Source of the DNA: Phytohabitans kaempferiae
GTDB lineage: Bacteria > Actinomycetota > Actinomycetes > Mycobacteriales > Micromonosporaceae
Direction of reading: 5' to 3'
Length of the DNA: 64,000 bases
Assembly (NCBI RefSeq): GCF_042433955.1
Contig: NZ_JBHLUH010000006.1
Span: 10,003-74,002, forward strand
A program made the translations under genes and the position numbers. The notes beneath the pieces are model-generated. The model saw only the letters and a list, made by a program, of their open reading frames with translations, was not told where the DNA came from and did not search any database. Below, piece by piece: positions 8,547 to 17,170 of the stretch; the stretch's first letter is position 1, and each line of letters begins with the position of its first letter.

Positions 8547-9785
8547 ATGCGTATGAACCTGGAGGACGATCTGACCCGTACGTTCCGGGCTGCCGGCCTG
8601 GCCGCTCCGGACTCCGAGGCGGGTTTCTCGGCGGCGCTGGCCGCCCGCCGGCGCCGACGTGCCCGGACCAGGATGGCCGCAGTGACCGCCGCGTTCACGG
8701 CGGTGGTCGCGGTTACGGCCGGGGTGGCCGCCTTCGGCCTGCCCATCGCCCAGCAGCCGGACCTGGCGCAGCCACTCGACGCGGCGCCGCTGCCGACCGG
8801 ATCATTGCCCACCGTCGACCTGTCCGTGGCCAAGCCGTACCGCGACCTGTGGCCGGATGCGCTCGTCGAGCTGCCTCTCCGGTTGCCGGACGGGCGGCGG
8901 TACTCGGTCGAGGCGGCATTGGGCGGCGACGCTTACCTCGTAGTGCCGCGGGACGAGCGGGGTCCTTTCCTGCCGGTGGTGCTCAACGCCCGGACCGGTG
9001 CGGCGCGGGAGCTGGCAACGGCTCCGGCGTCCGGCTATACCGCGTACGACCAGGCGGGCATCTACCTAACCGAGCATCACATCGTGTGGGTCGTGGCGGC
9101 GCAGGAAACGGGCGGCGTCAGGTACCGCGAGGTTTGGAGTGCGGCCAGGGACGGCGGCGCGGCCGTGCGCCGGGCGAGGTTCGGCCCGGACGACATGCGG
9201 GTGGCGGTCGCCGAGGTCGGCGGAGTCTTCTACGCCAGTACCCAGCCCGATGCGGGGGTCGGGGCGGTCTACCGGATTCCGGATGGCGGCGAACCGCAGA
9301 AGGTGGCCGGCAGTGAGGGGTACGCCCTGCGGTACGGGCCGTGGGCCGTGCGTCGCTCGGTGCGGAAGGTGGAATTGAAGGAGTTGGATCGGGCGGCGGC
9401 GCCGGTGGAGCCTCCCGAGTTCTGGAACGTGGCCACCGGTGAGCGCCTTGTGCCGCGCGCCCTGGACGGGGTCACCATGATGGGGTGCACTCCGCGCGTT
9501 TGCGTCGGGCAAGCCGCAGGGAGCCTGGTGAGCTATGGCACCGACGGGAGCCGACCGCTGCGGGCGACCGGCGTCGCGGTGGACTCAGCCCTCATGTACA
9601 GCGTGTACTTCGACAGCACCGGCCGATTCATCCAGCTCCGGCTCAAGTCCGGCGTTTACCTGTGGGACCGGAAGACCAACACTGCCGGTACGCAGCAGGA
9701 CGGGTCCTCTGGGGACGGCGATGTGATCGACGTGGGGCAGCTCGGCGGCAAGCAGCACCTACTCGTTTTAAGTCGCATCCGCTGA
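8547..9785 (+). CDS. membrane-anchored protein paired with the SigE-type sigma factor
   Basis: 412 residues. A short cytoplasmic N-terminus (MRMNLEDDLTRTFRAAG) with a basic patch RRRRRAR precedes one transmembrane segment (about residues 45-70, AAVTAAFTAVVAVTAGVAAF). The large extracellular part is beta-rich, with repeating short segments (YLVVPRDE, IYLTEHHIVW, VFYASTQPD, GVYLWDRKT) resembling propeller blades. It starts six bases after the sigma-factor stop and is surely cotranscribed. The layout (small inside domain, one membrane pass, large outside domain) suits an anti-sigma factor or sensor, but no zinc-binding anti-sigma motif is visible, so that role is inferred from context. Confidence 0.75.
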   Translation: MRMNLEDDLTRTFRAAGLAAPDSEAGFSAALAARRRRRARTRMAAVTAAFTAVVAVTAGVAAFGLPIAQQPDLAQPLDAAPLPTGSLPTVDLSVAKPYRDLWPDALVELPLRLPDGRRYSVEAALGGDAYLVVPRDERGPFLPVVLNARTGAARELATAPASGYTAYDQAGIYLTEHHIVWVVAAQETGGVRYREVWSAARDGGAAVRRARFGPDDMRVAVAEVGGVFYASTQPDAGVGAVYRIPDGGEPQKVAGSEGYALRYGPWAVRRSVRKVELKELDRAAAPVEPPEFWNVATGERLVPRALDGVTMMGCTPRVCVGQAAGSLVSYGTDGSRPLRATGVAVDSALMYSVYFDSTGRFIQLRLKSGVYLWDRKTNTAGTQQDGSSGDGDVIDVGQLGGKQHLLVLSRIR

Positions 9786-9965
9786 GCCCAGCACGCAGAA
9801 CGTGAGTACTGGATAGATCTCGCAACGCCGCCACGGCACCTGCCCTGATAGACCAATCGTCGTACCGGGTCTTGTGCCGCATTCCTAGCGAATTCTGAGC
9901 GATACAACCGTCGAATTTTCATATCGCCAGGCAGCAAACAGCAAAGCGACTCAGGGGATGATTGC

Positions 9966-11165
9966 GTGTTCAACAATAGACGATCACCAATCTCTCTGTT
10001 GTCGGCGCGGACCGTGTTGTCATCTGACAGCGATAGTGTGCGCCGCAGGGTGGCGGGGCTGGACGCGATCCGCGGCCTTGCCGCTCTGTACGTGGTGGTG
10101 AGCCATTGTAGGTTGCTGACATTTCCTGGGTACCCGGCCAACACCGGACCGGGATGGCACAACTGGCTGCTGCATGGCCGCCTCGCGGTGGTCGTTTTCA
10201 TCGCGCTGTCAGGGTTCTCCTTGGCCATCGCACCGGCTCGCGGCGGATGGCAACTATGCGGCACGCTGCGATTCGCCCGGCGCCGCGCCTGGCGAATCCT
10301 GCCCCCATACTGGGCGGCCCTGGTGTTCAGCCTCGCGATCGCCGCGACCATAACGCCCTTGCCGCTCACCGACCCGCCAACCATCCGCTCGGTCGTCGTC
10401 TACGGCCTGCTGATGCAGGACATCGTCGTCGCGCCGGTGCCCAACGGTGCCTTCTGGTCGATCGCGGTGGAGGCAGGACTGTACTTCGCGTTCCCGCTCC
10501 TACTGCTGATGCGCCGCCGAGCGGGCGCGGCGGCGACACTTGCCGCCATCACCGTGCCGGTAATCGCGGCTGGCCTGCTGCACCCTCGCATATCCGCAGC
10601 GGAGAAAGCGACGGGGTTCACCCTGGAACTCGCGCCGCTGTTCACCTTCGGCCTGATCGCAGCCGGAATCTTCACCGCCAACGACCGGGTCCGCCGGTGG
10701 CCGTGGCATTGGCTCGCCGCGCTCGCCGCCACACCCGTGATACTGCTGATAAGCGTCAAAGGATCCGTGTGGACGGTTACGCACTACTACTGGATCGACC
10801 TCGCGATCGGCCCCGCGATAGCCATGCTGCTGGCCGCCGTGGCCAGCCAGCGATCGTCCGCGCTGATGCGGCTCCTGGACAACCGTCCCATGCGAAGTCT
10901 CGGCAGCATCTCCTTCAGCCTCTACCTGATCCACCTTCCAATCGTCTCGATAATCAGCCGCCGGCTGGTGGCGCCACATGTCACACCGGGCATGCCGGCC
11001 TTCTGGACCACCCTGATGCTGGCGGTGCCGGTCTGCGCGCTGACAGCCTGGTGGTTCGCGGCCGTCTTCGAGAAACCGTTCCAGCGGCACCGCACCTGGG
11101 CCTCGTTGAAGGTAGCCGCGTGTGTCCGGTGGGAACGGTGTCATCGAATGTTTCACCGTCGGTAG
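9966..11165 (+). CDS. acyltransferase family 3 (OafA/YrhL-type) membrane protein
   Basis: 399 residues with about ten transmembrane segments. The family signature is at the N-terminus: RRRVAGLDAIRGLAALYVVVSH with the conserved Arg and His used for acyl transfer across the membrane, followed by HGRLAVVVFIALSGF and the RR-x-x-R-I-L-P-x-Y-W motif. These enzymes transfer acetyl or other acyl groups onto cell-surface polysaccharides, glycolipids or antibiotics. The start is taken at GTG 9966; an internal start nearer VAGLDAIRG is possible since the first 25 residues are not conserved in the family. It stands alone, so its substrate cannot be inferred. Confidence 0.85.
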   Translation: MFNNRRSPISLLSARTVLSSDSDSVRRRVAGLDAIRGLAALYVVVSHCRLLTFPGYPANTGPGWHNWLLHGRLAVVVFIALSGFSLAIAPARGGWQLCGTLRFARRRAWRILPPYWAALVFSLAIAATITPLPLTDPPTIRSVVVYGLLMQDIVVAPVPNGAFWSIAVEAGLYFAFPLLLLMRRRAGAAATLAAITVPVIAAGLLHPRISAAEKATGFTLELAPLFTFGLIAAGIFTANDRVRRWPWHWLAALAATPVILLISVKGSVWTVTHYYWIDLAIGPAIAMLLAAVASQRSSALMRLLDNRPMRSLGSISFSLYLIHLPIVSIISRRLVAPHVTPGMPAFWTTLMLAVPVCALTAWWFAAVFEKPFQRHRTWASLKVAACVRWERCHRMFHRR

Positions 11166-11296
11166 GAGGCGACCGGGCCTGACCGAGATCGGCGTCCGTT
11201 GGTACGACCACGGCCCGTTGACGGACCTGGCCGACCCGCGATAAGCGCAGGCAGCGCGCCTGCGGCCTACCCGGGCCGGCCAAATTGTTGGCGTGG

Positions 11297-11512
11297 TCAG
11301 TAGCCAGGCGCCCAGAGCGCCCAGCCGCCGGTTACCTGGTAGCAGGAGTAGTAGTTCCAGAGCGTGCCGACTCCCCGCTGGCCGAAGGCGTGGCAGGACT
11401 CCGCGCTGGGGTAGACGCCGACCACGCCGGCGCTTGCCGGTGACGCGGCGGCACCACCGAAGGCGGCGGCGATCGCGGCCACAACCGCCAGCCTGTACAG
11501 CGCTCGCTTCAT
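11297..11512 (-). CDS. small secreted protein, 71 aa
   Basis: MKRALYRLAVVAAIAAAFGG begins a clear Sec signal peptide with an Ala-x-Ala site (SPASA, about residue 27). The mature part, about 43 residues, has two cysteines (ESCHAFG and YSCYQV) that could form one disulfide, and is rich in Tyr and Trp. This resembles the small secreted CAP/lysozyme-inhibitor-like peptides common in actinobacteria, but I cannot name a family. ATG 11512 is used, since the next in-frame ATG upstream (11524) would put MGEA before the signal peptide. Confidence 0.7.
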   Translation of the reverse strand: MKRALYRLAVVAAIAAAFGGAAASPASAGVVGVYPSAESCHAFGQRGVGTLWNYYSCYQVTGGWALWAPGY

Positions 11513-11599
11513 CGCTTCTCCCATCCATGTGTTCGCATCGATCGAAACGTTTAAGGAAGTTTACAGATGGGTCGGCGACGCGGGGAGCGAAGTGCGTAA

Positions 11600-12078
11600 A
11601 TGCGCACCTGCGACGCGTTTGACCGAGGCGACGGGTGCGGCGTGTACGGCGGTCAGCCACTCCAGCGCCGCCTCCCACACGGTCGGTCAGGGCCGCCTGG
11701 AGGGTCATGCCCACCGTGCTGTAGCGGCCGTCGAGCACCGCGCCGCCGGCCCAGCGGGACGTGGGCAGGGCACGGCCGTCCCGGTCGGCGATCGGGCGGT
11801 GGTCCACCGTCGTCCAGTAGCGGGGCCGAGCCGTGGTGCCGGGAGCCGGGCGTGAACCAGGCCAGCGCGAGGCTGCGCAACCTGGTGTACGTCTGAGTGA
11901 CCAATGTGGAGTTCGTGGTCTGCCGCAGCGCCAGGTTGGTGAAGACCTTGCCGCGGTTGGCGGCGCGGTCCAGGAGCGTCAGGCAACCGGTTAACGAATG
12001 GCTGGTGTCCGGGCCGGCCGCCGCAAGTTACACGCAGGCGGCGACGGCCTTCGACCGTCAACGGCGTATTGGCGTGAC
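11600..12078 (-). pseudogene. decayed fragment resembling polysaccharide lyase family 8
   Basis: On the minus strand, about 11690-11825 reads YWTTVDHRPIADRDG and then WAGGAVLDGRYSTVGMTL, which recalls the PL8 (hyaluronate/chondroitin/xanthan lyase) segment W-P-T-V-D ... W-A-G-G-x-x-L-D-G-R-Y-x-x-x-G-M. In another frame, about 11860-11990 reads RGKVFTNLALRQTTNS and TYTRLRSLALAWFTPGS. No start, no complete frame and no catalytic residues remain, so this looks like a fossil of a longer secreted lyase. The match is from memory of the family pattern, not a search. Confidence 0.4.
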
Positions 12079-12519
12079 TCATGCGCCGATCGCGTATGAC
12101 CGGGCGATGAGGTCGGCCATCGCCCTCTGGAAATCGTCGCGTCGCCGCTGGCTCCATCCCGCCGTCAGCTCGGCGAAGATCTCCTCCTGCCATGCGTGGG
12201 CCTGCCTCAGCGCGGTGAGCCCGGCGGACGTGACGGAGACTTCGCGTCTGCGGCCATCCGACGGTGCCGTAGTCACCGTCAGGTAGCCGGCGTCGACCGC
12301 GCTTTTGACCAGACGCGACGCACCGCTCTGGTCGATGCCGATCTCGTCAGCGACAGCGTTCACCGTCGCGGACTCCTCACGGCCGACCAGAGTGGCGACT
12401 GCCTCGGTCGCCAGCATGAGCCGCCCCTGCTCCGCGACAGAACCGTCCGCCGTGGTCGCACGACGCGACCAATGCCGCACGAAGCCGAACAGGAGCTGCC
12501 CCGGCCCCGCCGTACTCAT
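12079..12519 (-). CDS. MarR-family transcriptional regulator
   Basis: 146 residues with a typical MarR fold: an N-terminal dimerisation helix, winged helix-turn-helix (AVADEIGIDQSGASRLVKSAVDAGYL) and the wing TTAPSDGRRREVSVT with its usual basic D-G-R-R-R, then a C-terminal helix (FQRAMADLIARS). It is the second gene of a two-gene minus-strand unit: its ATG overlaps the upstream stop by four bases (ATGA). It probably binds the palindrome just upstream of the operon (12907-12923) and so controls itself and the NTF2-like gene. Confidence 0.9.
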   Translation of the reverse strand: MSTAGPGQLLFGFVRHWSRRATTADGSVAEQGRLMLATEAVATLVGREESATVNAVADEIGIDQSGASRLVKSAVDAGYLTVTTAPSDGRRREVSVTSAGLTALRQAHAWQEEIFAELTAGWSQRRRDDFQRAMADLIARSYAIGA

Positions 12520-12896
12520 TCGGTCGCGGCCATCTCGCGGCAGATGTAGGCCAGCTCCAGCGCTGATCTCAGATCCGGCAGCCGCAGCGCGGCCGTGACC
12601 TTCGCGCCCGCGACGCGGAACACCGTCGCCACACGAGTGGGAGTCTGGTTGTCAGGCCAAGTCGCGTCTTCCTCCACCACCATGAGCCGCTCGCTCACCG
12701 GATGCCACGAGCGCGGCACGAGCCGGATCCCCGAACGATCCACCCAGTCCGCGAACTGACCCGGCGTGATCGGACCCGCGCCCTTCGGGCCGAGGACGAC
12801 GACGGGATCACCGACTGCCGCCGCCGAACGGGAGAGATCACCAGCGTTCACGCTGGCATGCCACTCGTTGATGGCATCTTCCAGTTTCGATTCCAT
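12516..12896 (-). CDS. NTF2/SnoaL-like small protein
   Basis: 126 residues, no signal peptide. The opening MESKLEDAINEWHASVNAGDL and the later GPITPGQFADWVDRSGIRLV and the strand-rich WPDNQTPTRVATVFRVAGAKV follow the cone-shaped NTF2-like fold found in SnoaL-type isomerases, small ligand binders and polyketide-related enzymes. No catalytic set is identifiable. It is the first gene of an operon with the MarR regulator, and its start codon is only ten bases from an operator palindrome, suggesting it handles or senses the MarR ligand. Confidence 0.75.
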   Translation of the reverse strand: MESKLEDAINEWHASVNAGDLSRSAAAVGDPVVVLGPKGAGPITPGQFADWVDRSGIRLVPRSWHPVSERLMVVEEDATWPDNQTPTRVATVFRVAGAKVTAALRLPDLRSALELAYICREMAATE

Positions 12897-12906
12897 GAAC
12901 CGAAGT

Positions 12907-12923
12907 GTATGCGAAACGCATAC
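12907..12923. promoter_or_regulatory. perfect 17-bp palindrome, probable MarR operator
   Basis: GTATGCGAAACGCATAC: 7-bp perfect arms around AAA, ending 10 bp upstream of the start codon of the NTF2-like/MarR operon. Size, symmetry and position match MarR-type operators. Binding by the adjacent MarR protein is inferred. Confidence 0.75.
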
Positions 12924-12976
12924 TTATCGGTTTCGTGCGATCTCGACGGCGATCCTCCCGACTCCGCCTTCGGGAC

Positions 12977-13471
12977 TCAGCCGCCTTCGGCGGTGTTGCC
13001 GGTGACGACAACCTCGTCCTCGCGAAGTTCATGGCCCGCCTCGCAGTGCAGCGAGATCCGGACAGCGGCATCGCAGCCGGCATGTGTCATGGCGACGCTG
13101 CCGCGATCATCAGGCAGATGGGTCTCGCCCCAACTGAGCAGGCCGAGCACGATCGGGGACAGTTCCCGACCGCGGTCTGTCAGGACGTACTCGTGCCGCG
13201 TCCGTTGCCCGGGCTCGCGGTAAGGCCGCTTGGCCAGCACGCCGATGGCGACGAGTTCTCGCAGGCGCTGCGCGGCGACCGCCTCGGTGACGCCGACCCG
13301 TTTCACCAGGGGGTCAAACCGGGATACGCCGTAGAACACCTCACGCAGGAGCAGGATCGCAGGGCGGTTGGCCAGCGCGTGGAGGGCGCGGTCGATCGGG
13401 CAGTGGTCGCCGAGCGGAACATCACCGCGGTCGGCCAGTCGTCCCGCCAACTGCAACACCATGTTTCTCAC
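12977..13471 (-). CDS. HxlR-family transcriptional regulator
   Basis: 164 residues. The HxlR winged-helix core is clear: CPIDRALHALANRPAILLLRE, then GVTEAVAAQRLRELVAIGVL, and the beta-wing R-T-R-H-E-Y-V-L-T-D-R-G-R-E-L. The C-terminal extension with two Cys (AGCDAAV, HCEAGHE) is seen in a subset of the family and could bind metal or sense oxidants. It is divergent from an MFS exporter with 47 bp between start codons and an inverted repeat in the gap, so it most likely represses that exporter and itself. Confidence 0.9.
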   Translation of the reverse strand: MRNMVLQLAGRLADRGDVPLGDHCPIDRALHALANRPAILLLREVFYGVSRFDPLVKRVGVTEAVAAQRLRELVAIGVLAKRPYREPGQRTRHEYVLTDRGRELSPIVLGLLSWGETHLPDDRGSVAMTHAGCDAAVRISLHCEAGHELREDEVVVTGNTAEGG

Positions 13472-13477
13472 CCTACA

Positions 13478-13503
13478 CCTGACTTGCCTTGTCGAAAGTC
13501 AGG
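13478..13503. promoter_or_regulatory. inverted repeat between hxlR-type and MFS genes
   Basis: Perfect 8-bp arms CCTGACTT (13478-13485) and AAGTCAGG (13496-13503) with a 10-bp spacer. The centre-to-centre distance is nearly two helical turns. It fills the short divergent intergenic region, beginning 7 bp from the HxlR start, and is the obvious operator for that regulator. Confidence 0.75.
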
Positions 13504-13518
13504 CCCTACGGTCTGGCT

Positions 13519-14976
13519 ATGCCATCCCAAAGCCAGCATCCCCGGGCGATGACCGCCATCCTCACCGGCGCGACCTTCCTGGCAGGCCTCGATCTGTTCA
13601 TCGTGAACGTCGCCTTCGACGAGATCGGTCGCGACTTCGCCGGCGCCGGGAGTGCGCCGGCCCTCGCCGAGCTGAGCTGGGTGCTCAACGCCTACACCGT
13701 CGTTTTCGCCGCGTTGCTCGTGCCGCTCGGGCAGCTCAGCGACCGGTATGGCCGCAAGCTGGGGTTCGTCGCCGGGCTCGCGGTCTTCACCGGGGCCAGC
13801 CTCGCCTGCGGCTTCGCCGACAATGTGTGGTCGCTGGTCGCGTTCCGCGTCGTGCAGGGCGCCGGAGCGGCGGCGATGACCCCGGCGAGCCTCGGCCTGC
13901 TCCTGGCGGCTCTCCCACCGCAGCGCCGCGCCGCTGGCGCCCGGTTGTGGGCGCTGACCAGCGCGCTGGCCGCGGCGCTGGGCCCCGCGGTGGGTGGCGG
14001 GCTGGTCGAGCTGTCGTGGCGGTGGGCGTTCTGGATCAATGTTCCGGTGGGACTGCTGCTCGTTCTTGTCGCGGTCCGCTATGTCCCTGAGGTCCGGCAC
14101 AATCTCACCGCGTCGCGGCCGGACCTGCTCGGCGCCGGCCTTCTGGTGCTCGCGGTCGGTGTCCTCGTCCTCGGCCTGGTCCAGGCGAACGACTGGGGGT
14201 GGTCGTCCGCACAGGTCGTCGGCTGCTTCGTCGCCGCGGCGGCGGCGATCGCCGCCTTCGCCGCCAGGAGCGCCCGCCATCGCTCCCCGGTCATCGAGCC
14301 GACCTTGCTCCGGGTCCGGTCGTTCACCTGGGCGAACGTTGCCACCCTCGCCTTCTCCGCCGGCTTTGGCGCCGCGCTGCTGCTGTCGATCCTCTGGCTC
14401 CAGCAGGCCTGGGGCTACTCCGCTCTCCACGCGGGCTTGGCGATCGCGGTCGGCCCGCTGTGTGTACCGATCACGTCGATACTCGCCGCACGGCTGCTGC
14501 CCCGGGTCAGCCCGTCCCGTCTGATCGCGCTGGGCAGCCTAGCGGTCACGGCCGCCGCAGCCGTGCAGGCGAGCACGCTGAACGCCACGCCCGCGTACCT
14601 GACGTCCTTCCTGGCACCGTGGCTGCTTGTCGGTGTCGGTGTCGGTCTCGCCATGCCGAACCAGGTCGCCGCGGCGACCGCCACCCTGCCCCCGGCACAC
14701 GCCTCGGCCGGCAGCGGTGTCGTCAGCACATCCCGCCAGATCGGGTTCGCGCTCGGCGTGGCCATTCTGGCCGGCATCCTCGGCACCGGCGCGGCGAACA
14801 TCGGAACCGCCCGGGCCGCATGGCTCTTCGTGGCAGCCACCGGCATCCTGGCCGCGGCCGCCGCACTCACCATGGAGACCAGCGGACGATCGGCCCGCGG
14901 TGGCACTGACCCCGGGCCGCCTTCCCCCGAGCAGCCGGCCTCTCCCAGCCAACCCACGTCGAGGGAATCCTCATGA
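13519..14976 (+). CDS. MFS multidrug exporter (DHA2, 14-TMS type)
   Basis: 485 residues from ATG 13519 (MPSQSQHPRAMTAILTGA); an upstream GTG at 13489 would overlap the operator and is less likely. Motifs include FLAGLDLFIVNVAFDEIG in TM1, the motif-A loop GQLSDRYGRKLGF between TM2 and TM3, and motif C (ALGPAVGGGLVE) in TM5. About 14 membrane segments place it in the EmrB/QacA drug:H+ antiporter group. A hydrophilic Pro/Ser-rich tail follows the last helix. Its divergent HxlR neighbour probably controls it in response to the exported compound. A 40-codon reading frame is coupled to its stop. Confidence 0.9.
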   Translation: MPSQSQHPRAMTAILTGATFLAGLDLFIVNVAFDEIGRDFAGAGSAPALAELSWVLNAYTVVFAALLVPLGQLSDRYGRKLGFVAGLAVFTGASLACGFADNVWSLVAFRVVQGAGAAAMTPASLGLLLAALPPQRRAAGARLWALTSALAAALGPAVGGGLVELSWRWAFWINVPVGLLLVLVAVRYVPEVRHNLTASRPDLLGAGLLVLAVGVLVLGLVQANDWGWSSAQVVGCFVAAAAAIAAFAARSARHRSPVIEPTLLRVRSFTWANVATLAFSAGFGAALLLSILWLQQAWGYSALHAGLAIAVGPLCVPITSILAARLLPRVSPSRLIALGSLAVTAAAAVQASTLNATPAYLTSFLAPWLLVGVGVGLAMPNQVAAATATLPPAHASAGSGVVSTSRQIGFALGVAILAGILGTGAANIGTARAAWLFVAATGILAAAAALTMETSGRSARGGTDPGPPSPEQPASPSQPTSRESS

Positions 14977-15095
14977 CCATCACTGGCGAGCCAGCGCTGG
15001 GCACGCCAGTCCCGCCTTCAGGTCGTCTGGCCCGCCGGCAGCGAGCCCGACCGGCACCAGCCCCGCCATGGCGCCCGGCGCGAGGCTGGGATTAG
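14973..15095 (+). pseudogene. short coupled ORF after the exporter, possible 5' remnant of a lost gene
   Basis: An ATG overlapping the exporter stop by four bases (ATGA) opens a 40-codon frame, MTITGEPALGTPVPPSGR to PARGWD, then a stop. Such coupling usually introduces a cotranscribed gene. The first 15 residues look like a genuine N-terminus, but the rest is a low-complexity Arg/Pro stretch, so a downstream gene may have been lost by deletion. Confidence 0.35.
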
Positions 15096-15136
15096 CTAGG
15101 CGGCAGGTCGCGGTCGTGGGTTGCCCGGCGAGGGTT

Positions 15137-15565
15137 TCAGCTGTTGGGTGGTGCGGAGTAGACCGCTGAGGTGTACTGGCCGACGGCGTGTTCGTGCAGG
15201 TGGGTGGCGAGGTCGGCTTCGCTGATCATGCCGACGATGCGTTGGTCGTCGTCAAGTACGGGTAGCCGCCGGATCGTGTTTTGTTCCATCAGGGCGAGGA
15301 CGTCGTTGATGTCGGCTTGGGCATCGACCGAGATGGGGATCCCCTGCGCCAGTTCGCCCACGGTCATCGCCTGCGGGTCGCGGCCCTCGGCGATGCACCT
15401 GACCACGATGTCCCGGTCGGTGATGATGCCGTTCAGGCGTTCGTCGTCGCAGATCGGCAGGGACCCGATGTGCATGTCGCGCATCTTGCGTGCCGCCTCG
15501 GCGATTGTCTGCGGCGCCGCGATGCATTCGGCGCCCACGTGCATGATGTCGCGTGCGTTGGTCAT
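15137..15565 (-). CDS. CBS-domain pair protein
   Basis: 142 residues made almost entirely of two CBS repeats: MTNARDIMHVGAECIAAPQT ... LPICDDERLNGIITDRDIVVR, and ISVDAQADINDVLALMEQNT ... LPVLDDDQRIVGMISEADLA. Stand-alone CBS pairs (Bateman modules) bind adenosine nucleotides and sense energy charge; in mycobacteria similar proteins belong to the hypoxia/dormancy (Hrp1-like) set. No second domain is present. It is a single-gene unit facing away from the exporter. Confidence 0.9.
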   Translation of the reverse strand: MTNARDIMHVGAECIAAPQTIAEAARKMRDMHIGSLPICDDERLNGIITDRDIVVRCIAEGRDPQAMTVGELAQGIPISVDAQADINDVLALMEQNTIRRLPVLDDDQRIVGMISEADLATHLHEHAVGQYTSAVYSAPPNS

Positions 15566-15822
15566 CTCATCCCTCGCTCTCGGCGGCTCTTTCCGGGCCA
15601 GGCCGCCTGGCCCCCGCGCTCACGGCGGCATCCGACACGGGTCGTATGCCCCAAGCTGCCGGCCAGTAACACGTGCGGCGGGGGCAGGTCGCGGCGGCGG
15701 CGATCATCCGGCCGCTGGGCGCGGGGCCGGCTGACCGATGCGGAGGTGCGGTTGTCGGGCGGTACGGCCGCGGTGAGGTCGCTGTTGAGGACCCGTGAGG
15801 CGATGCTCTTGGCGACTTCGGG

Positions 15823-16935
15823 CTACTCGGGCGGGTTTCCGTCGGGCACCGCCTCGAGCGTGTGCTGGTCGGTGCGATCGATCCGGGTGTGGAAGGGGCG
15901 GCTGATCCGGTCGAGCAGGCTGCCCAGCCAGGTGGTGTCCGGTCCGGTGGTCGCGCGTAGCCGCATGCGCTGGGCCTGGAGCGGAATCATGGTCAGCCGC
16001 GCCAGGCGACCGCTGTCCGGATCGATCGACGGCAGGTACATCACGTGCAGGTCGGAGCGGTACTGCTCGTGGCCGCCGATGCCCTCGTAGTCGTCGATGA
16101 AGTCACCGCACCCGTACAGGATGAGCTTGCCGTGGTAGATCTCGATCGGCCGGGGATGGTGGGAGGAGTGTCCATGTACGACGTCCACGCCCCTCTCCAC
16201 GAGGTCGTGCGCGAACCGGACCTGTTCGTCATCGACGTGGTAGCCCCAGTTGGGTCGCCAGTGGACGGTGAAGACTACGACGTCGCCGCGGCGCTTGACA
16301 CGCTGTACCTGAGCGCCGACCTCCGCGGCGGTGCGGCTGGACAAGTCGGGCAGCAGGCGGACGCCGGCACGGTCACCGGTCGCGGCCCAGCCCGAGGGGA
16401 TGCCGCTGTCGCGGGTACCGGCGGCGAAGACCACGACCCGACGGCCGCCGTCGACCGGGACCACGGCGGGCTGCTGCGCGCTGGAGGCGTCCGGCCCGGC
16501 GCCGGCGGTCTGGATGCCCACGGCGGAAAGGCCGTCGAGGGTGTCCGCGAGGCCTTGCGTACCGAAGTCCAGCACGTGATTGTTGGCAAGGCTCACCACG
16601 CTCGGCCGCGCGGCGGTGAGACAGGCGATGTTGGCGGGGTGCATGCGGTAGTGGATGCCCTTGCCAGGTGCGGGCACGCCGCGATCAGTGACGCTGGTCT
16701 CCAGATTGATGATCCGGGCGTCGGGCCGAAACTGTTCCAGCCGCGGGAGGGTGTCACCCCAGGGCCATGACGGTGGGACCGGCCGGGGGATCGGGCCGTG
16801 CGCCGATTCCGCCAGCGCGACGTACTCGTGGGCGTCGCGCACGTATCCCTCCCACAGCGCCCGATCACCGGGGTGCGGCAGGATCTGGTCGACGCCACGA
16901 CCCGTCATCACGTCGCCGCACAAGAACAACATCAT
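15823..16935 (-). CDS. CapA-family metallophosphatase (poly-gamma-glutamate capsule type)
   Basis: 370 residues, no evident signal peptide. The calcineurin-like motifs of the CapA/PGA_cap family are all visible: LFLCGDVMTGRGVD at the N-terminus, INLETSVTDRG, LANNHVLDFGTQGL, and VVHGHSSHHPRPIEIY with the metal-binding histidines, plus LILYGCGDFIDDYEG. Named for poly-gamma-glutamate capsule synthesis, the family is widespread in bacteria that make no such capsule, where the substrate is unknown. No capsule genes are nearby, so a general phosphatase is the safest description. Confidence 0.88.
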   Translation of the reverse strand: MMLFLCGDVMTGRGVDQILPHPGDRALWEGYVRDAHEYVALAESAHGPIPRPVPPSWPWGDTLPRLEQFRPDARIINLETSVTDRGVPAPGKGIHYRMHPANIACLTAARPSVVSLANNHVLDFGTQGLADTLDGLSAVGIQTAGAGPDASSAQQPAVVPVDGGRRVVVFAAGTRDSGIPSGWAATGDRAGVRLLPDLSSRTAAEVGAQVQRVKRRGDVVVFTVHWRPNWGYHVDDEQVRFAHDLVERGVDVVHGHSSHHPRPIEIYHGKLILYGCGDFIDDYEGIGGHEQYRSDLHVMYLPSIDPDSGRLARLTMIPLQAQRMRLRATTGPDTTWLGSLLDRISRPFHTRIDRTDQHTLEAVPDGNPPE

Positions 16936-17170
16936 CGGGGTACAGGTATGCCCAGCGGCCCGCGGCTCAGCGGTCGGCGTTCAGGTCGCACAGTGTCGTA
17001 GCCATGGCAGGCGACTACCCAGCCGGAGGACGCCTACACGTTCCCTTGGCCATTCGAGGACGGCGTGGGCGGGCGACGGCCTGCGGGCTGCTGGACCGCT
17101 ACGGGCGGGTTTCGCCGACGCCCGCGGCTTCTACGTCACCAGCTCGTGAGTTGCCGCTGTCTGGGGTTGA

